DNA of 6,405 nt, from assembly GCA_036833635.1 (NCBI GenBank), contig DAITPJ010000105.1, positions 1 to 6,405 on the forward strand. The letters run 5' to 3'. A program made the translations under genes and the position numbers. Below are positions 1-6,282 of the stretch, in pieces. This DNA is from Terrimesophilobacter sp036833635 (GTDB taxonomy: Bacteria; Actinomycetota; Actinomycetes; Actinomycetales; Microbacteriaceae). The notes under the pieces are model-generated. The model searched no databases, was not told the origin of the DNA, and worked only from the letters and a program-made list of their open reading frames with translations. Each line of letters begins with the position of its first letter. Positions within the stretch are counted from its first letter, which is position 1.

Positions 1-464
1 CGATGCCGCAGGAGCTCGTCGACAAGCTGCACGCCTCCGAGCAGTTCAACGAGGGCTTCCAGACGAGCGAGTATCTCGCGGCCGCGCTCCTCGACCAGGC
101 GTGGCACTCGATCACGGCGGACGACACAGTGACGGATGTCGCGGCGTTCGAGGCGGCGGCGCTCGCGAAGGTTGGGCTCGACAACCCGGCCGTGCCGACC
201 CGCTACTCGAGCACCTACTTCGCGCACACCTTCTCCGGAGGCTATGACGCGGGCTACTACTCCTACATCTGGAGCGAGGTTCTGGATGCCGACACGGTCG
301 AGTGGTTCAAGGCGAACGGCGGGCTCACGCGGGCGAACGGCGATCGCTTCCGCGAGAAGCTGCTCGGGGTCGGCGGCAAGATGGACGCGCTCGACGCCTA
401 CCGGGACTTCCGCGGCCGCGACGCCGTGATCGAACCGCTGCTCAAGCGGCGCGGGCTGGAGTAG
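1..464 (+). CDS. dcp: Peptidyl-dipeptidase Dcp-type M3 metallopeptidase, C-terminal part (5' end outside window)
   Basis: The last 153 visible residues of a zinc metallopeptidase of family M3, which in the Dcp branch removes dipeptides from the C-terminus of peptides in the cytoplasm. The frame is open from position 3 and ends at TAG 462-464; the ATG at position 3 is almost certainly internal, because M3 enzymes are about 650-700 residues and the HEXXH zinc site lies upstream of what is seen. The diagnostic stretch is visible residues 72-97, with the aromatic and glycine-rich FSGGYDAGYYSYIWSEVLDAD segment that in this family forms the substrate-binding tyrosine loop. It is followed by the usual helical tail ending in EPLLKRRGLE. 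It converges on the sugar operon with 12 nt between stops and has no evident functional link to it. The family call is strong; Dcp versus oligopeptidase A is less certain, since the catalytic domain is not visible. Confidence 0.88.
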   Translation, partial: MPQELVDKLHASEQFNEGFQTSEYLAAALLDQAWHSITADDTVTDVAAFEAAALAKVGLDNPAVPTRYSSTYFAHTFSGGYDAGYYSYIWSEVLDADTVEWFKANGGLTRANGDRFREKLLGVGGKMDALDAYRDFRGRDAVIEPLLKRRGLE

Positions 465-476
465 CCGTCGCGGGCG

Positions 477-1892
477 TCAACGCCGAGCCAGGAGCATGAC
501 CCCGAACGGCGGGATGACGAATGCGCCAGTCAGGCTCTCGCCCTGCGCCTGGTCCGTGATGAGATCGTGACGGGCGCCGGCGACGATCCACGGCTCCAGC
601 TCGACGGCGTGAGCGTCGCGGTTCACGACGAGGTAGAGCGTCTCGTCACCGGCCGTTCGCCGGCGGACGAGGAGACCCCCGGTCGCGTGGATGACCCGGT
701 CATCCACCCCCCGCAGAGCGGGGTGCTCATGACGGAGGCGTATAAGGACACGGTGCCACTCGAGGAGTTCGTGGTCCCACGCTCCAGGATCCCAGGGCAT
801 CGAAGCCCGACACTCGGGGTCATCGCCCCCCTCAAGGCCGACCTCGTCGCCGTAGTAGATCATCGGGGAGCCCGGTGAGGTCAGCTGGAGGGCAACGGCG
901 ATGCGCACGAGCTCATGGTGCCCTCGCAGCCGCGTACGTATCCGCTCGGTGTCGTGGCTTCCCAGGAGATTGAGCATGCCCGGCGTCGCCCATTCCGGGA
1001 TTGCCGACTCGAGGCTGCCCAGCCTCTTCGCAAAGTCGCCCGCCGAGATCGACCCGTCCGCGTACTCGATGATGTTCGCCCGCAACGGGTAGTTCATTGC
1101 CCCGTCGGCCCTGTCGCCCTGTAGCCAGTCGGTGGCCGTCTCCCAGAGCTCTGCGACGATATAGAGCTCGGGATCCGTCTCCTTGACGATCAACCTGAAC
1201 TCCCTCCAGAAGTCCGGCGCGATGAGAAAGGGAACGTCGAGCCTCCAGCCGTCAATCTCCTCAGCGATCCACTGACGCGTGATAGCGAACAGATACTCGC
1301 GCACATTCGGATTGGCGTGATTGAACTGGGGCAAATATTTGCAGCCCATGCAGGTCGCATAGTTAGGTTCGGGATCGCGAACTACCGGGAACTCGTTGAT
1401 CGTGAACCAGTCAGCGTAGGGGGATTCCTTTCCAAAGGCGCGAACATGGCGGAACGCCCAATGTCCCTCCCCGCAGTGGTTGAAGACAGCATCGAGCACG
1501 ACGTGCATGCCGCGACCGTGCGCGGCACGGATCAGGCTGCGGAATGACTCCAGGTCGCCGAGGCGATGGTCGATCCTGCCATAATCGGCCGTGTCGTAGC
1601 GATGGTTGGTGTCAGCCTCGAAGATCGGCGTGAGGTATAGCGCATTCGCGCCGAGCCCCTCGATGTGGTCGAGCTTGCTCTGGATCCCAGCAAGGTCGCC
1701 CCCCAGGAAGTTCCCCCGCGTCGGCGCGGTTCCCCATGGATCCACCCCCTCGGGGTCGATCGATGGGTCACCGTTGGCGAAGCGGTCGGGGAAGATCTGG
1801 TAGAAGACCGCGTCCTCGAGCCAAGCCGGGGCCGCGGGAGTCCCCCCGCCCTCGACCCCGACGACCGCTGACATTCTCTGCTGTGGTGTCAC
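477..1892 (-). CDS. Cytoplasmic GH13 alpha-glucan hydrolase (cyclomaltodextrinase/neopullulanase/maltodextrin glucosidase-like)
   Basis: A 471-residue retaining alpha-glycosidase of family GH13, predicted to hydrolyse imported malto-oligosaccharides or cyclodextrins. The (beta/alpha)8 barrel opens at DAVFYQIFPDRFANGDP (27-43). Region I is DAVFNH (134-139); region V is LPQFN (187-191), close to the MPKLN of the neopullulanase group; region II is GWRLD with nucleophile D219; region III is AELW with acid/base E248; region IV is GSHD with D314. All three catalytic carboxylates are present. No signal peptide and no N-terminal CBM34-like domain are seen, unlike many neopullulanases of about 580 residues. 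The chosen GTG start (1892-1890) overlaps the upstream permease stop as GTGA, with a G-run (1907-1903) as a possible RBS. ATG 1874 is an alternative giving 465 residues. An open-frame extension to 2087 lies inside the permease gene and is unlikely to be translated. It is the last gene of the operon. Exact substrate cannot be fixed from sequence. Confidence 0.9.
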   Translation of the reverse strand: MTPQQRMSAVVGVEGGGTPAAPAWLEDAVFYQIFPDRFANGDPSIDPEGVDPWGTAPTRGNFLGGDLAGIQSKLDHIEGLGANALYLTPIFEADTNHRYDTADYGRIDHRLGDLESFRSLIRAAHGRGMHVVLDAVFNHCGEGHWAFRHVRAFGKESPYADWFTINEFPVVRDPEPNYATCMGCKYLPQFNHANPNVREYLFAITRQWIAEEIDGWRLDVPFLIAPDFWREFRLIVKETDPELYIVAELWETATDWLQGDRADGAMNYPLRANIIEYADGSISAGDFAKRLGSLESAIPEWATPGMLNLLGSHDTERIRTRLRGHHELVRIAVALQLTSPGSPMIYYGDEVGLEGGDDPECRASMPWDPGAWDHELLEWHRVLIRLRHEHPALRGVDDRVIHATGGLLVRRRTAGDETLYLVVNRDAHAVELEPWIVAGARHDLITDQAQGESLTGAFVIPPFGVMLLARR

Positions 1893-2731
1893 GATTTGAG
1901 TGCCCCCGAGATGATGCCGTTGACGAACTGACGCTGGAAGACGAGGAAGATGACGAGCACTGGCACGAGGGCTATGACGGACGCCGCGAACGTGAGCCCC
2001 CAGTCGGTCGCATGAGCACCGCTGAACAGGGCGATCCCGATCGGCAGCGTGCGGTTGGCCGGGTCGTTGATGATCGTGAGAGCCCATACATACTCATCCC
2101 AGGCTCCGAGGAATGAGAAGATCGCCGCAGTCGCGAGTGCTGGGCGTGAGAGCGGCAGGATGAGTTGCCAATACCGACGCCACGCCCCCGCCCCGTCGAC
2201 ACGCATGGCATCGTCAAGCTCAGTGGGGATTCCCCGGAAGAACCCCACCATGAGAAAGGTGTTGAACGCGAGATTCGCCCCCACGTAGAAGAGCACGAGC
2301 CCGAGGAGGGAGTCGAGCACTTGGAGGTCGCGCGCGAGCAGGAACTGCGGGATGAGGATCATGATCGCCGGCACCATGAGCTCAACGAGCACGACCCCCA
2401 TGAGCAGGCGGCGGCCCGGAAAATCGAACCGAGAAAAGGCGTACGCCATCATCGAGCCGAGAAGCACCGTGAGCGCCGTCGTCGCGACCGAGACGACCAC
2501 CGAATTGACGAAGTAGACCGACATGTGGCTCGTGTCCCACACTTCGGCATAGTTGGCGAGGGTATGCGCGCCGGTCAGCGCATCGGCCGGGTTCGAGATG
2601 ATGAAGGCGTTCTTCTTGAAGGAGATCAGAACCATGTAAACGAGCGGGGCTATCGTGACGATCGACACCGCGGACAGGACGAGGTAGCGAAGTGCCATGC
2701 TCGTCCGATGCTTCGCGCGCCCGCCGATCAT
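1889..2731 (-). CDS. CUT1 sugar ABC transporter permease, MalG-like
   Basis: A 280-residue inner-membrane permease of the carbohydrate ABC importers (CUT1), the MalG/LacG-like partner of the preceding permease. Hydrophobic segments at about 13-35, 72-99, 110-133, 142-165, 199-219 and 245-266 fit the six-helix pattern. The cytoplasmic EAA loop that docks on the ATPase is ELDDAMRVDG at 171-180, followed by the conserved LP at 192-193. The tail FVNGIISGALK (269-279) matches the FVxGxxxGAxK ending typical of MalG-type subunits. The ATG at 2731-2729 overlaps the MalF-like stop as ATGA and has a GAGGGG ribosome binding site just upstream, so translational coupling is likely. Met12 (ATG 2698) is a less likely start. 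Its own stop overlaps the GH13 start. The transported sugar cannot be read from the permease itself; the adjacent GH13 gene suggests alpha-glucosides. Confidence 0.93.
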   Translation of the reverse strand: MIGGRAKHRTSMALRYLVLSAVSIVTIAPLVYMVLISFKKNAFIISNPADALTGAHTLANYAEVWDTSHMSVYFVNSVVVSVATTALTVLLGSMMAYAFSRFDFPGRRLLMGVVLVELMVPAIMILIPQFLLARDLQVLDSLLGLVLFYVGANLAFNTFLMVGFFRGIPTELDDAMRVDGAGAWRRYWQLILPLSRPALATAAIFSFLGAWDEYVWALTIINDPANRTLPIGIALFSGAHATDWGLTFAASVIALVPVLVIFLVFQRQFVNGIISGALKS

Positions 2732-3690
2732 GCCGGCCCCTCACTGTCTCTGCGCGATGTGAGCCACAGCTGTCCAACGGACAGGGCGAAGACGAGGGCG
2801 GTCAGCATGAAGGCCATCGCCGATCCGTAGCCGAAGTCGAGGAAGTTGAATGCCTGCCGGTAGAGGTACGTGAGCGGAACCTGAGTCTGGTCGGCCGGGC
2901 CGCCATCCGTCATGAGTTTGACCGAGATGAAGACGTTGAAGCCGCCGATGATGAGGAGGATGGTCACGAATCCGACGGTGCGGCGGATGGATGGGAGCGT
3001 CACGTTGACAAAGCGACGCCAGGCATCCGCACCATCCATCGCGGCCGCTTCCCGGAGGTCGACTGGGACGGCCTGGAGCGCGGCGAGAAAGATGAGCATC
3101 GCCCAGCCGACGCCCTTCCAGAGGCCGAGCACACAAATTGCGAAGAGAGCTGTCCAGCGGTTTCCGAACCAGTCGACCTGTGTCGCGGACAAGTGGGTCA
3201 CGTCGGTCAGGAGATAGTTCACCGCACCGGCGTCGGTTCCGAAGAGATACCGGAACAGGAGTGAAACCACGACCCAACTCGAGATCACCGGGATGTAGAT
3301 GAGCGTGCGGAAGAGAGCCCGGCCGCGAAAACGAGCATCGAGTGCCACCGCGCTCGCCAACCCGAGCGCGATCTGCAGAGGCACCGTTGCAACCATGTAG
3401 ATGCCGCCGTTCTCGAGTGATCGCCAGAACACTGGATCTCCGAGCGCCTTGAGATAGTTGTCGGCGCCAATCCACTCGCTCACCCCGCCTGGCACGACGC
3501 TCCAGTGGAACATGCTGATCACGAAGGCCTGCACCGTCGGATAGACCATCACAAGCGTGAAGACCGCCATCCCTGGGAGCAGAAAGGCGTAGGCGGGCGA
3601 GCGCCACCGGCGGCCGGAAGCGCGTGGCTTCCGGCCGACGATGGGCGCCAGCCGCCCCGGCTGGATGGCTCCGGAACGGACCGGCATCAT
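2728..3690 (-). CDS. CUT1 sugar ABC transporter permease, MalF-like
   Basis: A 320-residue inner-membrane permease of a CUT1 sugar importer. A basic cytoplasmic N-terminus (about 1-31) precedes hydrophobic segments at roughly 33-53, 94-116, 132-150, 180-206, 240-258 and 288-310. The EAA loop for contact with the ATPase is EAAAMDGADAWRRFVNVTLP at 214-233, a near-canonical match. It lacks the large extra periplasmic loop of Enterobacterial MalF, as is normal for Gram-positive homologues. The start is ATG 3690, with GAGG in the end of the binding-protein gene 8 nt upstream; the next codon is also ATG. The gap to the upstream gene is 10 nt, and the stop overlaps the next start as ATGA. The codons for residues about 18-27 form an 11-bp perfect inverted repeat (listed separately). 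No ATP-binding subunit gene is present in the window. Confidence 0.93.
   Translation of the reverse strand: MMPVRSGAIQPGRLAPIVGRKPRASGRRWRSPAYAFLLPGMAVFTLVMVYPTVQAFVISMFHWSVVPGGVSEWIGADNYLKALGDPVFWRSLENGGIYMVATVPLQIALGLASAVALDARFRGRALFRTLIYIPVISSWVVVSLLFRYLFGTDAGAVNYLLTDVTHLSATQVDWFGNRWTALFAICVLGLWKGVGWAMLIFLAALQAVPVDLREAAAMDGADAWRRFVNVTLPSIRRTVGFVTILLIIGGFNVFISVKLMTDGGPADQTQVPLTYLYRQAFNFLDFGYGSAMAFMLTALVFALSVGQLWLTSRRDSEGPA
3611..3637 (-). repeat. 11-bp perfect inverted repeat (stem-loop) inside the malF-like gene
   Basis: The arms are 3611-3621 and 3627-3637 (CGGCCGGAAGC and its exact reverse complement) around a 5-nt loop. The transcript would form a very stable GC-rich hairpin about 54-80 nt after the malF-like start codon, in the codons for the charged N-terminal tail (residues about 18-27). 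There is no T-run after it, so it is not an intrinsic terminator. Confidence 0.75.
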
Positions 3691-3700
3691 GGACGTCGCC

Positions 3701-4954
3701 TCAATACTTCGCGAGGATGCCGTCGATCTGGGTGGCGAGCTCGTCGAGCGTCGTCTTAAGATCCTTCCCGTTGACGAAGGCGTCCTGGAGTCCTGTCTTG
3801 AGCGCCTGGTCGACCTCGGGCCAAGCCGGGGTCGCCGGCCGCGGCCTGGCCGTGGCGAGCTGCTTGACGAACTCCTCGTAGTAGGGCTGGATGCTCGTCA
3901 TCTCGGGCCCGAGCTCCGTGAGAACTGGCATCTGCCCGATCTCCGCCATCGCGCGCTGCGCCTCCGGGGACAACATGTAGCTCACGAACTTCGCGGCGGC
4001 ATCCTTGTGCTCAGATGACTTCGTCACCACGATGTCCTCGCCTCCGACAACACTGATGCTGCCGCCAGCGCCGCTCGGAACCTGGGAGGCATGAATCGTG
4101 AAGTCCGGATAACTCCCCGCAATGATCGGGAAGTCCCATGGGCCGTTCATCACGCTCGCGTAGGCGCCGGTCGCGAGACCGTCTTCTGTCCCATCCTTGC
4201 CGCCCTGGACGAGGATCGACGGGATGTCTCCCGACTTGTACAACTTGTACAACAGCTCGATCGCCTCGAGGGACTCTGGACTGTTGAGGTAGCCGGAGGC
4301 CTTCGTGACGTTCTCGTCGGTGATGTCACCGCCCGCAGACCAGACCCAGGGAAGCACATTCCAGCCGGAGAGATCGTTGTCGGCGAAGACCGCCGCGCCC
4401 TGCGCTCTGACCGCGGGAGCCGCGTCGACGACATCCTGCTGCGTCACAGGGACCTCGACTCCAGCGGACGCGAACACGCCCGCATCCGACAGGAGGACTC
4501 TCGTGTTGGTGTCGAGCGGGAGTCCGTAGTAATGATCCTTCCACTTGTTCGTCGCAAGAGGGCCGGGGTAGACCGCCGCCGAGAGCGCGCCGAAGTCGGG
4601 CATCAGGGTGTCGAGTGGTTCGAGCACACCGAGGTTGGCAAGTTCAGGGACCCAGATGATGTCGGCACGGACGACATCCGGCAACTGGCCCCCCGCGACC
4701 GCCGTCACGAGCTTCTGGTGGAGGTCCTCGTATGGGACTGAGACGGACGTGACGCTGATGCCCGGATTGGCCTTCTCGAAGGCCGGGATAAGGACCGACT
4801 CGAGTGTCTTGACTTCCTGGGAATCCGAGTTGAAGGAGTGCCAGAAGCTGATGGTCTGGTCTCCCGTTGGCGCGTTCGAGGACTGCGAACACGCGGTCGT
4901 TGCTGCGAGGACGGTGGCAGCAATGGCTACCATCCCCAGGTATCTGTTCTTCAT
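3701..4954 (-). CDS. CUT1 extracellular sugar-binding lipoprotein
   Basis: A 417-residue solute-binding protein of the bacterial extracellular family 1 (MalE/UgpB-like), predicted to be lipid-anchored on the outer face of the membrane and to deliver sugar to the two permeases. Residues 1-21 form a signal peptide with K2/R4 and a hydrophobic core; C22 is the predicted lipidation site. The lipobox TTAC has Thr at -3, where Leu is usual. The mature part begins with a linker and then ISFWHSF (35-41), followed by IPAFEKANPGISV (56-68) and LPDVVRADIIWVPELA (91-106), all typical of this fold. The C-terminus has RPATPAWPEVDQAL (372-385), a common tail motif of CUT1 binding proteins. The start ATG 4954 follows AGGGAG. 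The open frame continues upstream to 5284, but this extension is inside the ROK gene and its sequence looks like shadow coding. It begins 88 nt after the ROK stop and lies 10 nt before the MalF-like gene. Confidence 0.94.
   Translation of the reverse strand: MKNRYLGMVAIAATVLAATTACSQSSNAPTGDQTISFWHSFNSDSQEVKTLESVLIPAFEKANPGISVTSVSVPYEDLHQKLVTAVAGGQLPDVVRADIIWVPELANLGVLEPLDTLMPDFGALSAAVYPGPLATNKWKDHYYGLPLDTNTRVLLSDAGVFASAGVEVPVTQQDVVDAAPAVRAQGAAVFADNDLSGWNVLPWVWSAGGDITDENVTKASGYLNSPESLEAIELLYKLYKSGDIPSILVQGGKDGTEDGLATGAYASVMNGPWDFPIIAGSYPDFTIHASQVPSGAGGSISVVGGEDIVVTKSSEHKDAAAKFVSYMLSPEAQRAMAEIGQMPVLTELGPEMTSIQPYYEEFVKQLATARPRPATPAWPEVDQALKTGLQDAFVNGKDLKTTLDELATQIDGILAKY
4234..4253. repeat. Short tandem repeat ACTTGTACA x2 within the binding-protein gene
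   Basis: Two exact 9-bp copies (4234-4242 and 4243-4251), each containing the palindrome TTGTACAA or most of it. On the coding strand they specify the in-frame LYKLYK at residues 235-240 of the binding protein. The half-sites TTGTA and TACAA recall the arms of the ROK operator, though with a 7-nt rather than 8-nt gap. Confidence 0.55.
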
Positions 4955-5042
4955 TGCTCTCCCTTGAGTGTCGGTTGCACCTGGTGGTGCGCGATCCGGC
5001 CCGCGGTGCCGGACGTCTTGTGCCTGGGCCTTGACCTGCGCC
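4955..5042 (-). other. ROK-binding protein intercistronic spacer with two small hairpins
   Basis: The only sizeable non-coding spacer inside the operon (88 nt). Going along the transcript it holds a 6-bp stem, TCCGGC with GCCGGA around a 7-nt loop (4995-5013), then a 5-bp stem, GCACC with GGTGC around a 4-nt loop (4977-4990), then the AGGGAG ribosome binding site of the binding-protein gene. Neither stem is followed by a T-run in the direction of transcription, so they are not typical intrinsic terminators. I see no convincing -35/-10 pair here and no copy of the ROK operator. The spacer may serve mRNA processing or stability, which is inference only. Confidence 0.45.
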
Positions 5043-6251
5043 TCAGTGCTGGGTCGCAGACTGGTTGAACAGGCGTTCCCGGATGAGTCGTCCCTGATCG
5101 CCGGCGATGCCGTCCGAGTCGAATGGAGTCGCGAAGACGAGTGCGGCGGCACCCTGCGCCCAGCTGAGTTCCTGCCAGGTCTCGACTGCGACGGGCATTC
5201 CCCGCTGGCTCGGCACGAGCCCGGAGCGGAAGGCCGGCTCGAAGCCGAACGACCAGTGCGACCAGGACGCGGTCGCCTCGCCAAGGATGATCACGATCTC
5301 GGGATCGAGAGTCTGGGCGAGTGCGGCAACGGCACGTCCGAGGATGTGGCCTGCCTCGCTGAAGACCGCTTGCGCCGCTTCGTCGCCGGCGTCAGCCGCC
5401 GCGCCAAGCGCTGTAATGGTCCCGAGTTCCGGGATCACACCGCGCTCGCGCGCGATCCTGACGAGGGCGTCCTGGCCGACGAGAGCCTGGAGGCAACCAC
5501 GATTGCCGCAGATGCAAACCGGCCCGTCCTCGTGGATCGGAAGGTGGCCAATGTCCCCAGCGCCGCCCGTCTTTCCCCGGTAGAGCATGCCGCCGAGCAT
5601 GAGACCTGCACCCACCTCCGGCCCGACCGTGACGACGAGGAAGCTCTCGTACTGGCGACCTAGACCATACAAGCGCTCGGCAACTGCCAATGCGCTCACG
5701 TCGTTCTCAACGATGACTGGCAGACCTGTCTCGCGGTGGAGCGTCGCCCCGACCGGCACCTGCTGCATCCTCAACTGGCGCGAGTCGACGACACCGTTAC
5801 CCTGCTCGTCAACGCTGCCAGCGACACCGACCCCGATTCCCAGGAGCGGCTCATTCGTGCCATCGACGAACCGGGACAGCTTCTCGATGAAGTCCTGGAG
5901 ATAGGTCGCCGACTCGGGTCGAAGGGGCTCACTCGCGAACCGGACGAGAGTCGAGTCGATCGCGAGTTCGACGAAGGTGGCATGTTCGCGGCCGAGCTTG
6001 ACCCCGACCGCGTGGCCGGCACTCGCGTTCAACCCCAGCAGGCGCGCAGGCCGTCCGCCTTGAGACGGCGTGTGATTGAGCTCGATGAGCAGGCCGTCCG
6101 AGATGAGCTGGCGCGTCACCTGAGACATGAGCGCGGGCGAGAGTGCGAGAGTGCGGGCGAGCTGCGCACGGGACTGCGGCCCGCTGGCGCCGAGCTGGGC
6201 GAGCACCGCCGAGCGGTTCACGTCGGTCCGTATGTTCGAACGCAGCAGCAT
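5043..6251 (-). CDS. ROK-family transcriptional regulator (probable sugar-responsive repressor of the operon)
   Basis: A 402-residue regulator of the ROK family (NagC/Mlc/XylR type): an N-terminal winged helix-turn-helix joined to a sugar-kinase-like domain that senses a sugar. The DNA-binding part is about residues 8-75, with AQLARTLALSPALMSQVTRQLISDGLL (29-55) and the GGRPARLLGLN linker (65-75). The ROK domain shows VENDVSALAVAE (181-192), GDIGH (232-236) and the zinc-type motif CICGNRGCLQ (246-255) with three Cys and H236. The nucleotide-binding DxGxT motif of ROK kinases is replaced by KLGREHATF (85-93), so kinase activity is unlikely. ATG 6251 is set by AGGAG at a 6-nt spacing. It is first in the operon and its promoter carries an inverted repeat that is the obvious operator. 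Repressor is the default inference; activation cannot be excluded. Confidence 0.93.
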   Translation of the reverse strand: MLLRSNIRTDVNRSAVLAQLGASGPQSRAQLARTLALSPALMSQVTRQLISDGLLIELNHTPSQGGRPARLLGLNASAGHAVGVKLGREHATFVELAIDSTLVRFASEPLRPESATYLQDFIEKLSRFVDGTNEPLLGIGVGVAGSVDEQGNGVVDSRQLRMQQVPVGATLHRETGLPVIVENDVSALAVAERLYGLGRQYESFLVVTVGPEVGAGLMLGGMLYRGKTGGAGDIGHLPIHEDGPVCICGNRGCLQALVGQDALVRIARERGVIPELGTITALGAAADAGDEAAQAVFSEAGHILGRAVAALAQTLDPEIVIILGEATASWSHWSFGFEPAFRSGLVPSQRGMPVAVETWQELSWAQGAAALVFATPFDSDGIAGDQGRLIRERLFNQSATQH

Positions 6252-6257
6252 TGTTGT

Positions 6258-6262
6258 CTCCT
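6258..6262 (-). promoter_or_regulatory. Ribosome binding site of the ROK gene
   Basis: AGGAG (minus strand), 6 nt before ATG 6251, fixes the start of the regulator. It partly overlaps the gene-proximal arm of the inverted repeat at 6261-6282. Confidence 0.8.
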
Positions 6263-6282
6263 TTGTAAAAATCTATACAAAG
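6261..6282. promoter_or_regulatory. Probable ROK operator: CTTTGTA-N8-TACAAAG
   Basis: A perfect 7-bp inverted repeat (6261-6267 and 6276-6282) with an 8-nt A/T-rich spacer, conspicuous in otherwise GC-rich DNA. The arm centres are 15 bp apart, which suits a dimeric winged-helix protein. It shares two bases with the -10 box, spans the predicted transcription start and touches the ribosome binding site, so a bound protein would block initiation. It lies directly in front of a ROK regulator gene, which is the expected place for an autoregulatory operator. Binding by this particular protein is inference. Confidence 0.72.

Noticed and set aside
705..725. CACCCC...GGGGTG hairpin inside the GH13 gene
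   Set aside because: Six-bp arms with an imperfect middle in GC-rich coding DNA, far from any gene boundary; expected by chance.
1893..2087. N-terminal extension of the GH13 frame upstream of GTG 1892
   Set aside because: It lies wholly within the MalG-like gene in another frame, is rich in Arg, His and Pro like shadow coding, and has no family similarity; the GTGA overlap explains the real start.
2165..2830. Long plus-strand open frame (221 codons) opposite the permease genes
   Set aside because: Its product is Arg/His/Asp/Glu-rich low-complexity sequence, typical of the reverse complement of high-GC membrane-protein genes; no ribosome binding site or family signature.
1821..3831. Shared 11-mer ccaagccgggg at 1821 and 3821
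   Set aside because: Both encode the tripeptide Pro-Ala-Trp in unrelated proteins; coincidence of sequence and codon choice.
4955..5284. N-terminal extension of the binding-protein frame
   Set aside because: It runs through the spacer and into the end of the ROK gene, and would bury the clear signal peptide that starts at ATG 4954.
4968..5663. Plus-strand open frame (231 codons) opposite the ROK gene
   Set aside because: Antisense shadow of a well-conserved ROK gene with no recognisable domain or start signal.
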